A stretch of DNA of 7,139 bases from Candidatus Bathyarchaeota archaeon RBG_13_52_12 (GTDB lineage Archaea; Thermoproteota; Bathyarchaeia; TCS64): assembly GCA_001774245.1 (NCBI GenBank), contig MEZF01000028.1, forward strand, positions 38,255-45,393, written 5' to 3'. A program made the position numbers and the translations under genes. A model generated the notes under the pieces. It had not been told where the DNA came from. It was given only the letters and a program-made list of their open reading frames with translations, and did not search any database. Positions 5,370 through 7,139 of this stretch are shown here, piece after piece; the first letter of the stretch is position 1; each line of letters opens with the position of its first letter.

Positions 5370-7046
5370 TCATGCTAGCCCCTTTATTATGCCGTTCTCG
5401 TCGATGTCCATGTCTTCGGCGGCTGGGCGGGTTGGCAACGCGGGCATCGTGTTGATGTCGCCGCAGTATGCAACAACAAAGCCTGCGCCAGTGCTCGGCT
5501 TAAGGTTTACAATCGGGAGCTTGTAGCCTGTGGGCGGGAGGCCAACGATGTTCTCATTGTCGGTTAAGCTTAAAGGCGTCTTAGCCATGCAGATCGGGAG
5601 CTTGTCGAATCCGAGCTTCTCGATCTTCCTCAGCGCGGACCTTGCCTCTGGAAGCATATCGATGTCAGCGACTCCGTATATCTCCTTGGCGATCTTCCTG
5701 ATCTTCTCCTCGACGGGCATGTCGAGAGGGTAGAGAGGGTGGTAATCACTAGGCTTCTTCAGCTCCTCGAGCACGAGATTAGCGAGCTCCAAGCCTCCTG
5801 CGCCGCCCTTGAGGACGGTATCGGTGAAGGCAGCTGGCACCTTTTGCTCCTTGCACCAGTTGAGCACCACGTCGATCTCGGCCTGTGTGTCGCTTAGGAA
5901 GTGATTCATGCAGACGACGACCCTAATGCCGAATTTCCTCGCGTTCTCAACCTCCTTGCCGAGGACAGGCAGGCCTTTCTTTACACCCTCGGGGCTAGGC
6001 TGGTCGATGTCCTTGTACTTCACTCCGCCATGCCTCTTCAGCGCCTTGATGGTGGCCACTATCACCGCCATATGGGGCTTCAGGTTGCCCACTCTAGCTG
6101 CGATGTCGCAGAACTTCTCCATCCCCAAATCGGCGCCGAAACCCGGCTCTAACACGACATAGTCTACAAGCTTCAACGCCAACTTAGTCGAGACAAGGCT
6201 CGGGCAGCCATGAGCGATATTTGCGAATGGTCCGCCGTGAATAAAGGCGGGGGTGTTCTCGATGGTCTGGACGAGGTTCGGCTTGACAGCGTCCTTAAGT
6301 AGGAGCGCCATGGCTCCCACGGCATTAAGCTGCGCTGCCTTCACAGGCTCTCCTTTGCCATTATAGGCAACAGTGATCTCTCCCAGCCTCCTCTTCATAT
6401 CGTTGAAGTCACTCGAGATGGCGTGTATCGCCGCTATCTCTGAGGCTGTGGTTATCTCAAAGCCACTCTGGTGAGGTACGCCACCATTTTTGCCTCCCAG
6501 TCCAATGACTATGTCCCTCAGGTCTCGACTCTCGATGTCGAGGACCCTCTTCCAGAGGATATCGTGGAGGCTGATGTCAAGCTCGTTCCCCCTATAGATG
6601 CTGTTCTCCATCATCGAGGTGAGGAGATCGTGAGCCGAAGTGATGGCATGAAGATCCCCTGTGAAGTGGAGGTTGATATCCTCCATGGGCAAGACCTGGG
6701 CATAGCCAGCGCCACAAGCGCCACCCTTGATGCCGAAGACCGGCCCAAGTGAGGGCTCCCGTAGCACCACAATGTTCTTCTTTCCAAGCTTCCCGAGAGA
6801 TTCGGCGAGGCCTATGGCCATCGTCGTCTTTCCCTCGCCGAATTTTGTCGGAGTGACAGCCGTGACTATTATGATCTTACCGTCTGGCTTATCCTTGAGA
6901 CGCTTATAGACGTCCAAGTTTATCTTAGCCTTGTACTTACCATACAGCTCGATGTCATCGGGGTTGAGCCCGAGACTCGCGGCGATCTCCGTTATGGGTT
7001 TGAGCTTTGCGCTCTGTGCAATCTCTATTTTCGTTGGTAGAGCCAT
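5370..7046 (-). CDS. fhs: Formate-tetrahydrofolate ligase (10-formyl-THF synthetase)
   Basis: The enzyme joins formate to tetrahydrofolate using ATP, giving 10-formyl-tetrahydrofolate, the step before FolD. With ATG 7046 the protein is 558 residues, matching the usual 556-559. Motifs in order are the ATP loop TPTKFGEGKTT (65-75), EPSLGPVFGIKGGACGAGYA (97-116), MEDINLHFTGD (121-131), ENTPAFIHGGPFANIAHG (263-280), GFGADLG (302-308), KGGAGG (413-418), AKTPLSL (488-494) and PALPTRPAAE (535-544). The common WAKGGEGG reads VLKGGAGG here, so the substrate-pocket Trp is Val411. The upstream ATG at 7073 would add nine residues (MHGISLRRR) outside the family's normal N-terminus and would leave no leader after the likely TATA box, so ATG 7046 is preferred; GAAGG sits only three bases before it. 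It is the first gene of the fhs-folD operon. The gene is widespread in bacteria and patchy in archaea. Confidence 0.95.
   Translation of the reverse strand: MALPTKIEIAQSAKLKPITEIAASLGLNPDDIELYGKYKAKINLDVYKRLKDKPDGKIIIVTAVTPTKFGEGKTTMAIGLAESLGKLGKKNIVVLREPSLGPVFGIKGGACGAGYAQVLPMEDINLHFTGDLHAITSAHDLLTSMMENSIYRGNELDISLHDILWKRVLDIESRDLRDIVIGLGGKNGGVPHQSGFEITTASEIAAIHAISSDFNDMKRRLGEITVAYNGKGEPVKAAQLNAVGAMALLLKDAVKPNLVQTIENTPAFIHGGPFANIAHGCPSLVSTKLALKLVDYVVLEPGFGADLGMEKFCDIAARVGNLKPHMAVIVATIKALKRHGGVKYKDIDQPSPEGVKKGLPVLGKEVENARKFGIRVVVCMNHFLSDTQAEIDVVLNWCKEQKVPAAFTDTVLKGGAGGLELANLVLEELKKPSDYHPLYPLDMPVEEKIRKIAKEIYGVADIDMLPEARSALRKIEKLGFDKLPICMAKTPLSLTDNENIVGLPPTGYKLPIVNLKPSTGAGFVVAYCGDINTMPALPTRPAAEDMDIDENGIIKGLA
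5379..5383 (-). promoter_or_regulatory. Ribosome binding site of folD inside the end of fhs
   Basis: AGGGG on the minus strand lies within the last codons of fhs and ends ten bases before the folD ATG. This arrangement is typical of coupled translation in a tight operon. Confidence 0.45.
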
Positions 7047-7088
7047 ACGCCTTCGTAGAGATATTCCATGCATCTGTTTTAATAACTT

Positions 7089-7100
7089 GTTTAATATTAG
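7089..7100 (-). promoter_or_regulatory. Putative TATA region for the fhs-folD operon
   Basis: The minus strand reads CTAATATTAAAC, about 43-54 bases before ATG 7046. Initiation near 7070 would give a leader of about 24 bases and exclude the upstream ATG at 7073. A second box-like ATTAAAAC (7083-7076) is an alternative that also favours ATG 7046. The 66 bases right of 7073 are AT-rich. They may also carry a promoter for a gene to the right on the plus strand, but nothing there can be assigned. Confidence 0.45.
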
Positions 7101-7139
7101 CGTAGACAGAGCCGTGATTTATGTTGGTTAAGGTCACAT

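Noticed and set aside
5901..6162. Open frames on the plus strand opposite fhs
   Set aside because: They lie entirely within the strongly conserved fhs gene, have no ribosome site and encode nothing recognisable.
7121..7139. ATG at 7121 as the start of a plus-strand gene running off the right edge
   Set aside because: Only six codons are visible, with no ribosome site before it; too little to support a gene.
1..7139. CRISPR array, insertion sequence, toxin-antitoxin pair or defence system
   Set aside because: No regularly spaced repeats, terminal inverted repeats, transposase or defence-type domains were seen; all seven genes fit housekeeping or conserved families except the first, which is a membrane protein of unknown role.

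Overview
The window is archaeal chromosomal DNA of moderate GC, densely packed with seven protein genes. Archaeal markers are aIF2-beta, its DUF424 neighbour, an archaeal-type S-adenosylhomocysteine hydrolase without the C-terminal tail of the eukaryotic and most bacterial enzymes, and an archaeal NAC protein with a UBA domain. TATA-like boxes lie at the expected distances from several starts, and GTG and TTG starts are common. A bacterial-style tetrahydrofolate module (fhs-folD) in such a background is uncommon among archaea and best fits a Bathyarchaeia-like lineage. That placement is an inference from gene content; no phylogeny was run.

Layout. Positions 21-737 (+) encode a protein with a membrane segment at each end, resembling a family I associate mainly with Actinobacteria; its reading frame is open to the window edge. 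Positions 825-1540 (+) are a two-gene translation operon (aIF2-beta, DUF424). Positions 1593-2846 (+) encode SAH hydrolase behind its own TATA box. It meets the opposing operon in a 4-base TTAA in which both stop codons lie. That operon runs on the minus strand from a promoter near 4485: NAC (4445-4062), then a beta-CASP metallo-beta-lactamase nuclease (4051-2843). Further right, fhs (7046-5370) and folD (5368-4532) form a minus-strand operon with one base between the first stop and the second start. The last 66 bases are AT-rich and hold the likely fhs promoter. No gap between genes exceeds about 90 bases. I see no rRNA, tRNA, CRISPR array, insertion sequence or large repeat.

Function. Fhs loads formate onto tetrahydrofolate using ATP, and FolD interconverts 10-formyl-, methenyl- and methylene-tetrahydrofolate. 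Together they supply C1 units for purines, thymidylate, serine/glycine or a tetrahydrofolate-linked Wood-Ljungdahl methyl branch. SAH hydrolase clears the product of methyltransferases and returns homocysteine, so it connects to the same methyl economy, though on the other strand. The NAC/nuclease and aIF2-beta/DUF424 pairs belong to translation and RNA metabolism.

The points most worth a second look are two departures from the usual conserved residues in the C1 enzymes: the dinucleotide-binding loop of FolD and the substrate-pocket tryptophan of Fhs. Next are the likely transferred membrane protein and the NAC-nuclease operon. I do not see a clearly new multi-gene system here.
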